DNA from: Pyrodictiaceae archaeon
GTDB taxonomy: Archaea > Thermoproteota > Thermoprotei_A > Sulfolobales > Pyrodictiaceae
Length of the DNA stretch: 5,009 bases
Reading direction: 5' to 3'
Assembly (NCBI GenBank): GCA_027046105.1
Contig: JALTZQ010000041.1
Location: 644-5,652 of the forward strand
Below the pieces are notes generated by a model. That model had not been told where the DNA came from. It did no database searches and was given only the letters and a program-made list of their open reading frames with translations. Below, in pieces: positions 1 through 5,009 of the stretch; within the stretch, counting starts at the first letter, position 1; each line of letters opens with the position of its first letter. A program made the translations under genes and the position numbers.

Positions 1-2
1 TT

Positions 3-761
3 CTAGGACACTTCACTAAATTTTTCACGAATAATTGCTCTCAACAAATTGTTTTTCGCTAACATGATTATCTCACGAAACTCTTCTTCAAACTCGGTCT
101 TAGCATTCACAATGACCGTTGCTGCTGCGTCAAGACTTTCCCCGAGTAATCGCCTAACTGGGTTTACTGCTTTAGCAACTGCTTCATACATTGGTACAAT
201 AATGTCCCAGTGAATAAAACCAGCTGTTACTGCTGCATAACCACTTCCACGCTTCTCGTAGAACTGGAGCATTAATGAGGAGAAAGACCTTAAACTATAT
301 ACAAAGAGAGGATACACGATGAGCCTTGCAAGTTGTTCCTCTATATCTAGGTTGTAAAGACTTGTCAATGGTCGACGAATTCTTCTAGAGAACCATAGTG
401 CCCAGCTCGGGATACCCCACGGAATAGCAGTATCCTCCATAGATATTATTATCGTTTCCTTAAGACTTGTACTGTAATAGGATGCTACACCATATATTTT
501 TGCCTCTTCGGGAAGTTCTTCTGGACAGCTTTTCTCCCTACACCTATTCTCCCACTCTAGCCACTTCCTTATCAAGCCCATTATTGCTTTAAGGTAAAAA
601 ATGGCCATCTCACTCTTTGTTTCCACGAGACCATCCACAGATTTAAGAATAGACGATAATTCCTCGTCAGATACACTAAGAAGGTCCAGTAGAAGCTTGG
701 CTGTAACCTTCTCACGCCTATCACTCCATCTGCGCTTAAGCATCCTACTCAGATTATTCAA
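3..761 (-). CDS. Hypothetical protein, 252 aa, mostly helical
   Basis: I do not recognise this protein. It starts with TTG at 761; a GGTG-containing stretch at 769-775 sits a suitable distance upstream and an in-frame TGA at 780-782 blocks extension. An in-frame ATG at 743 (residue 7) is the alternative start. Residues 1-20 are very basic. Residues 20-70 and 205-250 look like amphipathic, charged helices. The middle (about 85-200) holds short hydrophobic and aromatic stretches, including tryptophans at 115, 120 and 123 and hydrophobic segments near 146-166 and 175-192. These are too broken by charged residues to be convincing membrane spans, though peripheral membrane contact is possible. There are only two cysteines (74, 79), and no nucleotide-binding or metal-binding motif is visible. 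It lies 185 bases after the RuvB-like gene and is probably transcribed separately. The reading frame is surely coding; the function is unknown. Confidence 0.75.
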   Translation of the reverse strand: MNNLSRMLKRRWSDRREKVTAKLLLDLLSVSDEELSSILKSVDGLVETKSEMAIFYLKAIMGLIRKWLEWENRCREKSCPEELPEEAKIYGVASYYSTSLKETIIISMEDTAIPWGIPSWALWFSRRIRRPLTSLYNLDIEEQLARLIVYPLFVYSLRSFSSLMLQFYEKRGSGYAAVTAGFIHWDIIVPMYEAVAKAVNPVRRLLGESLDAAATVIVNAKTEFEEEFREIIMLAKNNLLRAIIREKFSEVS

Positions 762-782
762 TAAAGCTTCACACCCATATCA

Positions 783-878
783 TGATTGGAAGCCCGTATC
801 TGGTAGGGTTTTTAGAAGATCCTTTAGATACCTTCTAGCGAGTGTCTTTCCAGTGCAGGTAAAAGTGAAGTTTAAGGG
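783..878 (-). other. Open, protein-like frame upstream of an in-frame TGA
   Basis: These 32 codons are in exactly the same frame as the 252-residue gene downstream and are separated from it by one TGA (780-782). They are bounded upstream by TAA (879-881). The translation looks protein-like, especially the basic/leucine-rich part KTLARRYLKDLLKTLPDTGF. The segment contains no ATG, GTG or TTG, so it cannot be an independent gene with a normal start. It may be an N-terminal remnant lost to a stop, a base error, or chance within a promoter/leader region. Confidence 0.2.
806..817 (-). promoter_or_regulatory. Weak TATA-like element for the 252 aa gene
   Basis: On the minus strand this reads TTCTAAAAACCC, an A/T-rich core about 50 bases upstream of the TTG start. 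Transcription about 26 bases downstream of its centre would begin near 785 and leave a short leader holding the ribosome binding site. A second weak candidate, CTTAAA, lies around 870-875 and would give a leader of about 85 bases. Neither is a strong match. Confidence 0.2.
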
Positions 879-908
879 TTAATAGCTGCTAAACATGTTA
901 TTTCCAAG

Positions 909-917
909 GAAAAATCT
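909..917 (-). terminator. Possible oligo-T terminator of the RuvB-like gene
   Basis: About 33 bases after the stop codon of the RuvB-like gene the minus strand has a run of five T (910-914) in the context GATTTTTCC. Archaeal RNA polymerase can terminate at short T runs without a hairpin. One short run is weak evidence. Confidence 0.3.
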
Positions 918-946
918 AGCTATTCCCGTTGTCTATTCCCCTTTGT

Positions 947-2299
947 TTAGTGAAGGAATTTTTCTTCAAACTGGCGCACATACTCCACACTTTCACGGAC
1001 ATCAATGAAGTACCTTAATGCCTCTTTTATATCTTCTGCGGTAACCCTATCTCTGCCCTTACGTTCAGCTATTATGCGTGCTGGTTCCATTAATTGTACA
1101 GCATACCTAAGACTCTTCTCTACACCTATCTTTGTTAGTTCCTCAATCGCGTCAGTGGATAGTAGTATATCTTCTTCATCAGCACGTATTTTGATTATCT
1201 CTCTTATCTCATCGGTGTTGTACGGCCTTGTCTTAATGATCAATAGTCTATCAAGGAGGTCAAGTGGTATACCGTGTGGTGCTTTTACATCTGTACCTCG
1301 TATCCTGGTTATTCCACGATTCGTTGCGAGTATGAGTATGGGGGCTAATTCGCTCTCCATGGCGCGTGTTAGGAAGCTAAAGGCTTCGATATCTAACATG
1401 TGTGCATCATCGATAAAGAGGACTCCAGGTACAAACTCTGCCTTGCCTTCCTCTACCATTTTCTTGACATCCCTGTCTACTCTTTCACGTATCTCATTGG
1501 GTATTTCTCTTTCCATTCCTATTCCGAGTAGTGCTGCAACAGTAGCACGTTGAGCCATATAGTACATGTCAAGATCGTGAAGGGTGAGAGTGTGTACTAC
1601 TTCCTTCTCCTTCTTGACTGGTCCTTCTGGTAGCTCAATTCTCCTATAGATGTCTATGTCGTACTTTCTTTCACTTGAACGGCCGATCTTTCGGACTGCA
1701 CCAGTCTCTGCATCAATTTCTATTACATCGCCCTTCCTTATCCTCATTTGAAGCAGTTGTAAAGCTATCTCTTCCCCAACACTAAGCGTGCGTTGATCAT
1801 CTCGTGTTTTAAGGGTTATCTGAGCTTCACGTGGAACCTTAACATAGGGGTTATAGGGGTGTCTTACAAATCTTATCTTGAGTTCAGACACCATACCCTC
1901 ATAAACTAATCGTCGCTCTTTTATCCTCACGCCAAGGGCTCTACGAAGCGCTTGCATCAAAACCTCTGTCTTTTTTAGCTCACTACTATAGATCTCAGCC
2001 GCGCTTATGGCAACGAAGGGTGTATCTTCACCTAGCTCTTTAGCTATACCGACCGCGATTGCTGTTTTTCCGGTCCCAGGTGGCCCAACAAGTAAGATAC
2101 CCCGGCCAGCCATTTTACCTTCACGTATCATCTGTACAATAATGCCTGCTGCTTCACGAGCTTCAACCTGGCCAACCATGCCATCAGCTATGAACTTTGC
2201 CTTACCATTTTCGTCGAGCCCCAGCCCACGAATATGGCTATGGGCACCTACTCTACGTGGCTGAGCTACTGGTCTAACCTCTCTTATAGTAGCACTCAT
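947..2299 (-). CDS. RuvB-like (TIP49/RUVBL family) AAA+ ATPase
   Basis: This 450-residue protein has the length and architecture of eukaryotic RUVBL1/2. The N-terminal signature runs [18 protein letters not shown] (19-36), then [12 protein letters not shown]. Walker A is GPPGTGKT (72-79). Residues about 120-290 form the family's insertion domain (OB-fold domain II). Walker B is LFIDDAH (294-300), followed by MLDIE. Sensor 1 is ATNR (325-328), the likely arginine finger lies in DLLDRLL (R351), and sensor 2 is in [12 protein letters not shown] (R398). Eukaryotic homologues form hexameric or dodecameric ATPases acting in INO80/SWR1 remodelling and R2TP-assisted assembly of RNPs, including box C/D snoRNPs. 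The archaeal role is not settled. The second acidic residue of Walker B is Asp where eukaryotic proteins have Glu. The ATG start is supported by GGTG six bases upstream, a TATA box, and family alignment from the first 20 residues. The family assignment is secure. Confidence 0.96.
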   Translation of the reverse strand: MSATIREVRPVAQPRRVGAHSHIRGLGLDENGKAKFIADGMVGQVEAREAAGIIVQMIREGKMAGRGILLVGPPGTGKTAIAVGIAKELGEDTPFVAISAAEIYSSELKKTEVLMQALRRALGVRIKERRLVYEGMVSELKIRFVRHPYNPYVKVPREAQITLKTRDDQRTLSVGEEIALQLLQMRIRKGDVIEIDAETGAVRKIGRSSERKYDIDIYRRIELPEGPVKKEKEVVHTLTLHDLDMYYMAQRATVAALLGIGMEREIPNEIRERVDRDVKKMVEEGKAEFVPGVLFIDDAHMLDIEAFSFLTRAMESELAPILILATNRGITRIRGTDVKAPHGIPLDLLDRLLIIKTRPYNTDEIREIIKIRADEEDILLSTDAIEELTKIGVEKSLRYAVQLMEPARIIAERKGRDRVTAEDIKEALRYFIDVRESVEYVRQFEEKFLH

Positions 2300-2305
2300 A
2301 CCCTA

Positions 2306-2309
2306 CACC
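2306..2309 (-). promoter_or_regulatory. Ribosome binding site of the RuvB-like gene
   Basis: The minus strand has GGTG, matching part of the archaeal anti-Shine-Dalgarno complement GGAGGTGA, with six bases before the ATG at 2299. An in-frame ATG at 2311 is followed after one codon by TAG, so it is not a usable start. Confidence 0.45.
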
Positions 2310-2358
2310 ATTGAGCCAAAAGCAAGCCTACTTCTACAAAAACCTTACGCATAAATGC

Positions 2359-2366
2359 TATTTATA
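2359..2366 (-). promoter_or_regulatory. TATA box of the RuvB-like gene
   Basis: The minus strand reads TATAAATA, a good archaeal TATA box. Transcription about 26 bases downstream of its centre would start near 2335, giving a leader of about 36 bases that carries the GGTG ribosome binding site. This makes the RuvB-like gene an independent transcription unit although the upstream gene ends only 136 bases away. Confidence 0.6.
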
Positions 2367-2381
2367 CTGTTAGAGAATATG

Positions 2382-2447
2382 GGCTCATTCACCCGAAGCG
2401 AGTCATCACATTCCCCATGATCAGACACTGGCGGTTTAATCACTGCC
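2382..2447 (-). ncRNA. Candidate box C/D guide sRNA
   Basis: Reading the minus strand: GGC (2447-2445), a C-like box GTGATTA (2443-2437), a 12-base guide region (2436-2425), D' box CTGA (2424-2421), an 11-base spacer, a perfect C' box GTGATGA (2409-2403), a 14-base guide region (2402-2389), a D-like box ATGA (2388-2385), and GCC (2384-2382), which can pair with the first GGC. The total of about 66 bases fits archaeal C/D sRNAs, which direct 2'-O-methylation of rRNA or tRNA with L7Ae, Nop5 and fibrillarin. The outer C and D boxes are atypical, but the changes (G to T at C position 6, C to A at D position 1) would keep their base pair as U-A. The 5' end overlaps the stop codon of the preceding gene, as is common for these RNAs. 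Against it: the internal spacer is longer than usual and no target is established. Confidence 0.4.
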
Positions 2448-2990
2448 TTTCCCGCTATTAGGTATCTCGAAGACTATTCTTTCATAACTACCACTTTTAT
2501 CGCCTTTACGGGCCCATAGTAAGACTATATTCCCGTCACCAAGAATCTCGTACTCAGTTTTCGTTATAACCTCGTATACTTTTGTCTTTGGAGGGAACAT
2601 CCAGAAAACCTCATAATCATACTCGACCACTTCTTCCTCATAGCTATTCTCGTAGATATTAACGCCTGGCTTTATTGGCGCATTGAACTCTATGAGGAAG
2701 GTTATATATGGTAAGCGTGGATCAACACGATGCTCAAGACTTACTGCTTGAACCTCTGGATAGACGCGAACACCATTCACCACTATCTTCTCCTCATCTA
2801 GCATTTCCTGCATAACAGCACGTAGCCTCTCCATTTCCTCTTCATACTCAAGGGGCCTATGTATAAGTCTTGCATAATATTCATCCGGATCGTAATAGTC
2901 ATATATAACGACTTGGTGTACATAGCCCGAAAGACTTACAGCAAAGAAACCTTGCGCGTGTATTGGCTTAACAGTATCTGGTGGAGCCAT
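2436..2990 (-). CDS. Hypothetical acidic protein, 184 aa
   Basis: I do not recognise this protein. The chosen start is the ATG at 2990, because a strong ribosome binding site (GGGGTGAG at 2997-3004) sits seven bases before it. The same frame is open further upstream, to an ATG at 3065 (overlapping the stop of the previous gene by 8 bases, 209 aa) and a TTG at 3149 (237 aa), but these starts have poorer signals, and most of the longest extension would lie over the end of the upstream gene. The protein has a beta-rich start (about 12-31) with a tyrosine/aspartate cluster YDYYDPDEYY (30-39). A charged helix follows (48-67), then alternating strand-like segments, an acidic stretch (117-126) and an aromatic segment VFWMFPPK (128-135). 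The end (152-176) is strand-like. There are no cysteines, signal peptide or membrane span. It is probably co-transcribed with, and possibly functionally tied to, the PAPS-reductase-like gene 67 bases upstream. Confidence 0.8.
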   Translation of the reverse strand: MAPPDTVKPIHAQGFFAVSLSGYVHQVVIYDYYDPDEYYARLIHRPLEYEEEMERLRAVMQEMLDEEKIVVNGVRVYPEVQAVSLEHRVDPRLPYITFLIEFNAPIKPGVNIYENSYEEEVVEYDYEVFWMFPPKTKVYEVITKTEYEILGDGNIVLLWARKGDKSGSYERIVFEIPNSGKGSD

Positions 2991-2996
2991 TGTCTT

Positions 2997-3004
2997 CTCA
3001 CCCC
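2997..3004 (-). promoter_or_regulatory. Start-deciding ribosome binding site
   Basis: The minus strand reads GGGGTGAG, close to the archaeal consensus GGAGGTGA, with seven bases between GGTGA and the ATG at 2990. It is the best such site in the window and is the reason for preferring the 184-residue product over the longer in-frame alternatives. Confidence 0.65.
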
Positions 3005-3057
3005 GAGCAGCTGTAGAGGAACATTTCTGTATTTGTCTACCTAGGAGAGGATCGCTC

Positions 3058-4500
3058 TTAACCATGAAAGCCAAGGCATTCGAAGGTGCAGAAAGATGCT
3101 GCTTTTGTTTCTTTTGGCTTTGTTTTACGAAATACCCTTGTCCATACAAATCTCCTAAAGTATTTGCTTTTAAGTAAACTTATGTAGAGAGGCATATGTG
3201 AGGCTATAACATGTAGTTCCCAGCTTCGAAGAGCGGGACACATATAGCAGCCTACACGGTAAAACCCCTTCTCATAGAGAGGATTTACTTCTACTCCTAC
3301 ATACTGTAGATAGAGCTGGACATGAGGTGTACCCCAGAACCTTATCGGAGTCACAACCGTATACCCTCTTTCATCTACACGTAGTGGTGGTCTCCGTGCT
3401 CTTCTAGCGGACTCTGACTCTCTATCACCTATTACTATAAGGGTTCTCCCTTCTGCAAGCTTCTTTATCATCGATTCAGTAGCCATTATCTTCATGCCAG
3501 TACACCAGCGATTATCGTGATCAGGCATTGGTGCACCCCATCTCAATGCCTTATCAACACCTGCATATGCTTTGTAGACATCCACACCAAGTTTCTTAGC
3601 AAGATAATCAACATACTCTACTGTGTATGGGAACTCTGTACCAGTATCAGTGAATACTACCTTTACCCGTGTAGATCCAAAAGCCTTTAGTGCTAGGAGA
3701 AGGGTAGCAGTGCTATCTTTACCGCCACTCCAAGGCACTATTATTGTATCGAATTCTTCACCAACACTTTTAAGAAAGCTTATTGATGCTTGCTCATAGG
3801 CCCTTAACACATCACTGTTTGCTTCCATAATTCTAGGTAGTGGTACTGACACCGTCTCTGCACCATCTACATTGCTTACAATGGGTTTCATGCCCCAATC
3901 ACGAAACTCTATTTCAGCAATTCTTGCTATTCCACTATAGACTAGGTGAAGGTTACCCTGTGTCCTTACGAGGAGTGGTGTTTCTGGAACATCTATACCA
4001 AGAAGCCTTGATAAACTCTTAGTAAAGCCTTTGCCCAAGCCAAGGAAAACGTCATAGCTTGGTTCGAACTTTATCCCATCGAGTACTTGGCCTGAAGGCT
4101 TAGGAGTAAAGACATATGTTTTCTGCGATTGGTTCCACCAAGTTGAAAGACGGAAACGTGTACGTGCACGTGCAAGTTCTTGTGCAATCATCTCTATACG
4201 CGCATTCCGTACACGTGCTCTAGGTACAATATGTACAGTAAACGTGTGGGGAAGGAGGGGGGCAAGTTCACGAGCTAGCTTCTCGTCTTCTCGGCCCAGA
4301 AGTATTATTGTGAACACATTAGGGTTTAGCGCCTTTATCTCATCTAATGCTTTATCAAGGGAGCGTGCACCATGAAGTGTTTCTACGTCTACACTCCAGC
4401 CTGGATACAGCTTCTCTAGTGCTGCCTCAACCGCACTAGCATCCTTACGACTCCTTACAACAACCCTAAGCAGGGATACAGCCACACCAGATACTACCAT
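3058..4500 (-). CDS. PAPS/APS reductase-family PP-loop protein with N-terminal extension
   Basis: This 480-residue protein has a C-terminal PP-loop domain of the CysH (PAPS/APS reductase) family: SGGKDST (258-264), DTGTEFP (285-291), RWCTGMK (331-337) and GDRESESARRARRPP (358-372). CxxC follows in GCYMCPA (C418, C421), and the last residues are FECLGFHG (473-480), resembling the catalytic ECGLH tail. CysH proteins reduce PAPS or APS to sulfite; relatives use the same fold for other sulfur chemistry, so the exact reaction is uncertain. About 240 residues precede the PP-loop: an alpha/beta-like part (8-115) and a second part (120-245) with strand-like segments, which I cannot name. Typical bacterial CysH is about 240-270 residues, so this is a long multi-domain form. 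The ATG at 4500 is chosen because TAG lies in frame three codons upstream. No good ribosome binding site precedes it, so the start is less certain than the gene. It is followed by the acidic-protein gene. Confidence 0.9.
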   Translation of the reverse strand: MVVSGVAVSLLRVVVRSRKDASAVEAALEKLYPGWSVDVETLHGARSLDKALDEIKALNPNVFTIILLGREDEKLARELAPLLPHTFTVHIVPRARVRNARIEMIAQELARARTRFRLSTWWNQSQKTYVFTPKPSGQVLDGIKFEPSYDVFLGLGKGFTKSLSRLLGIDVPETPLLVRTQGNLHLVYSGIARIAEIEFRDWGMKPIVSNVDGAETVSVPLPRIMEANSDVLRAYEQASISFLKSVGEEFDTIIVPWSGGKDSTATLLLALKAFGSTRVKVVFTDTGTEFPYTVEYVDYLAKKLGVDVYKAYAGVDKALRWGAPMPDHDNRWCTGMKIMATESMIKKLAEGRTLIVIGDRESESARRARRPPLRVDERGYTVVTPIRFWGTPHVQLYLQYVGVEVNPLYEKGFYRVGCYMCPALRSWELHVIASHMPLYISLLKSKYFRRFVWTRVFRKTKPKETKAASFCTFECLGFHG

Positions 4501-4546
4501 GACTATCTAGCTTCTGGGCCCTCATAACTACTACTCTATAGGAATG

Positions 4547-4585
4547 CTAAAGCCAACTACAGTTTGACAAGCAATAGGACATCAT
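4547..4585 (-). other. Tiny open frame in the leader of the PAPS-reductase-like gene
   Basis: On the minus strand two consecutive ATG codons open a 12-codon frame (MMSYCLSNCSWL, then TAG) ending 46 bases before the reductase-like gene. Transcription from the TATA-like box at 4611-4620 would begin near 4589, making this frame almost leaderless. Two of its twelve codons are cysteine. It has no ribosome binding site. A frame this short can easily arise by chance. Confidence 0.12.
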
Positions 4586-4610
4586 AGGGGTACTCTATGC
4601 GCAGGGCAGG

Positions 4611-4620
4611 ATTATAAAAA
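4611..4620 (-). promoter_or_regulatory. TATA-like box, candidate promoter
   Basis: The minus strand reads TTTTTATAAT, with a predicted start near 4589 and a leader of about 90 bases before the PAPS-reductase-like gene. A weaker box, TATAGAG at 4534-4540, would place the start close to the ATG at 4500. The sequence alone does not decide between them. Confidence 0.35.
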
Positions 4621-4626
4621 CAAGGG

Positions 4627-4636
4627 CTTTATATAG
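4627..4636 (-). promoter_or_regulatory. Strong TATA box, candidate promoter
   Basis: The minus strand reads CTATATAAAG, the best TATA box in this gap, with a predicted start near 4605 and a leader of about 105 bases before the PAPS-reductase-like gene. The plus strand of the same element reads TTTATATA, so it could also fire rightward, but no plus-strand gene follows. It lies just after the T-rich end of the upstream gene, as expected for a new transcription unit. Confidence 0.45.
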
Positions 4637-4652
4637 GGGAAGCTAGAAGGCC

Positions 4653-4667
4653 GAAATAAAACAATAA
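4653..4667 (-). terminator. T-rich terminator of the upstream partial gene
   Basis: About 40 bases after the stop codon at 4706 the minus strand has TTATTGTTTTATTTC. This T-rich stretch, without a stable hairpin, is typical of archaeal intrinsic termination, and it is followed directly by the strongest TATA box of the gap. Confidence 0.4.
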
Positions 4668-4705
4668 GCCTATGGGTTCTTTACGATGCATATTCTTTAA
4701 TACCG

Positions 4706-5009
4706 TTACCCTCCCACGGGTTTCCATGAATATACCCACTTACCTAGTTTATTTACCTCTATTGCTCTAAGACTTGGCTCTTTATAGACGTATACCGTTG
4801 TGTCCATAGCTGTAATAATTAGCTGTGGTTTCTCCATGAATGGGATTATGGGTATGAGTATTGGTACAAAGACTACTCCAATACCTACTTCGCGTAGAGG
4901 GCCTATGTCGCCATCAGTCTTCCAAAGCACACCATTACGTGACAATATGTAGACGTACCGTCCATCAAGGAGAAGGACTTCACCTTCACGTGTAAATCCT
5001 AGTATGTTT
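4706..5009 (-). CDS. C-terminal part of a possible beta-propeller-like protein (cut by window edge)
   Basis: The frame is open from its TAA at 4706-4708 to the right edge, so about 100 C-terminal residues are visible and the 5' end lies outside. A TTG at 4945 could be taken as a start, but it has no ribosome binding site and in-frame sequence upstream of it is clearly protein-like (GEVLLLDGRYVYILSRNGVL). The visible part alternates short strands and turns: LLLDGRYVYILSRNGVLWKT, then later QLIITAMDTTVYVYKE. This is the rhythm of beta-propeller blades of WD40 or PQQ-like type, an inference from pattern only. Between them, at 4835-4888, is a hydrophobic run of about 18 residues with three prolines, which is either buried strands or a membrane-contacting insertion. 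The last residues are WKPVGG. There are no cysteines. The function is unknown. The gene appears to end its own transcription unit at the T-rich stretch downstream. Confidence 0.75.
   Translation of the reverse strand, partial: NILGFTREGEVLLLDGRYVYILSRNGVLWKTDGDIGPLREVGIGVVFVPILIPIIPFMEKPQLIITAMDTTVYVYKEPSLRAIEVNKLGKWVYSWKPVGG

Noticed and set aside
749..787. Box C/D-like motifs (ATGATAT and CTGA) before the 252 aa gene
   Set aside because: The C-like box is poor, only one pair of boxes is present, and the spacing does not give two guides; unlike the site at 2382-2447.
601..882. Plus-strand open frame of 93 codons
   Set aside because: Lies opposite the start of the 252 aa gene and its upstream region, has a biased Ser/Arg/Leu composition and no promoter or ribosome binding site; a shadow of the minus-strand frame.
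901..912. Inverted repeat TTTCC/GGAAA as a terminator hairpin
   Set aside because: The loop would be only two bases, which cannot form a normal hairpin; the adjacent T run is the more plausible signal.
919..942. Direct repeat CTATTCCC, two copies 14 bases apart, after the RuvB-like gene
   Set aside because: Only two short copies in non-coding DNA, with no spacing pattern of an operator or array; likely chance.
1005..1553. Plus-strand open frame of 182 codons
   Set aside because: Entirely antisense to the RuvB-like gene, serine/isoleucine-rich composition typical of an antisense shadow.
2007..2264. Plus-strand open frame of 85 codons
   Set aside because: Antisense to the Walker A region of the RuvB-like gene; Pro/Ser-rich mirror translation.
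2991..3149. Longer forms of the 184 aa protein, starting at TTG 3149 or ATG 3065
   Set aside because: The extension from 3149 overlaps the end of the reductase-like gene by 92 bases, and the TTG has AGGAG only two to three bases away. The ATG at 3065 has no ribosome binding site, whereas the ATG at 2990 has an excellent one. The 3065 start is kept as a minor possibility.
4628..4635. Rightward promoter from TTTATATA on the plus strand
   Set aside because: The match is good, but no A-rich BRE lies directly upstream and no plus-strand gene or RNA motif follows; better explained as the minus-strand TATA box.

Overview
The window looks like chromosomal DNA of a hyperthermophilic archaeon of the Thermoproteota (crenarchaeal side, possibly Desulfurococcales or relatives). 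The support is a TIP49/RuvB-like AAA+ ATPase of archaeal/eukaryotic type, a PAPS-reductase-family protein with a long archaeal N-terminal extension, heavy use of AGG/AGA and ATA codons, a TTG start, TATA-type promoters instead of -35/-10 boxes, and GGTG-type ribosome binding sites. The order-level placement is inference only.

All five protein genes lie on the minus strand, so the window reads right to left. At the right edge is the 3' end of a gene cut by the window (4706-5009), with strand-like repeats that could belong to a beta-propeller. After a leader region with TATA-like boxes comes a 480-residue PP-loop protein of the PAPS/APS reductase family (3058-4500). A short acidic protein of unknown function follows (2436-2990), with a clear ribosome binding site and probably in the same transcript. 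A 136-base gap then holds a candidate box C/D guide RNA and the promoter of the RuvB-like ATPase (947-2299). After a 185-base gap comes an unrecognised, largely helical protein (3-761). No gap exceeds 300 bases.

The PAPS-reductase-like gene and the acidic protein may work together, since they are adjacent, but nothing in the sequence gives the acidic protein a function. The RuvB-like ATPase has its own promoter and seems to be a separate unit. There are no mobile elements, CRISPR arrays, tRNAs or rRNAs.

The points most worth a second look are: (1) the cysteine layout of the PAPS-reductase-like enzyme, which nearly reproduces that of iron-sulfur APS reductases but lacks one of the paired cysteines and ends in a variant of the catalytic ECGLH tail; (2) the candidate C/D guide RNA overlapping the stop codon of the acidic protein, whose atypical outer boxes differ in a compensatory way; and (3) a tiny cysteine-containing open frame in the leader of the PAPS-reductase-like gene. 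No complete new defence or metabolic system is visible in these 5 kb.
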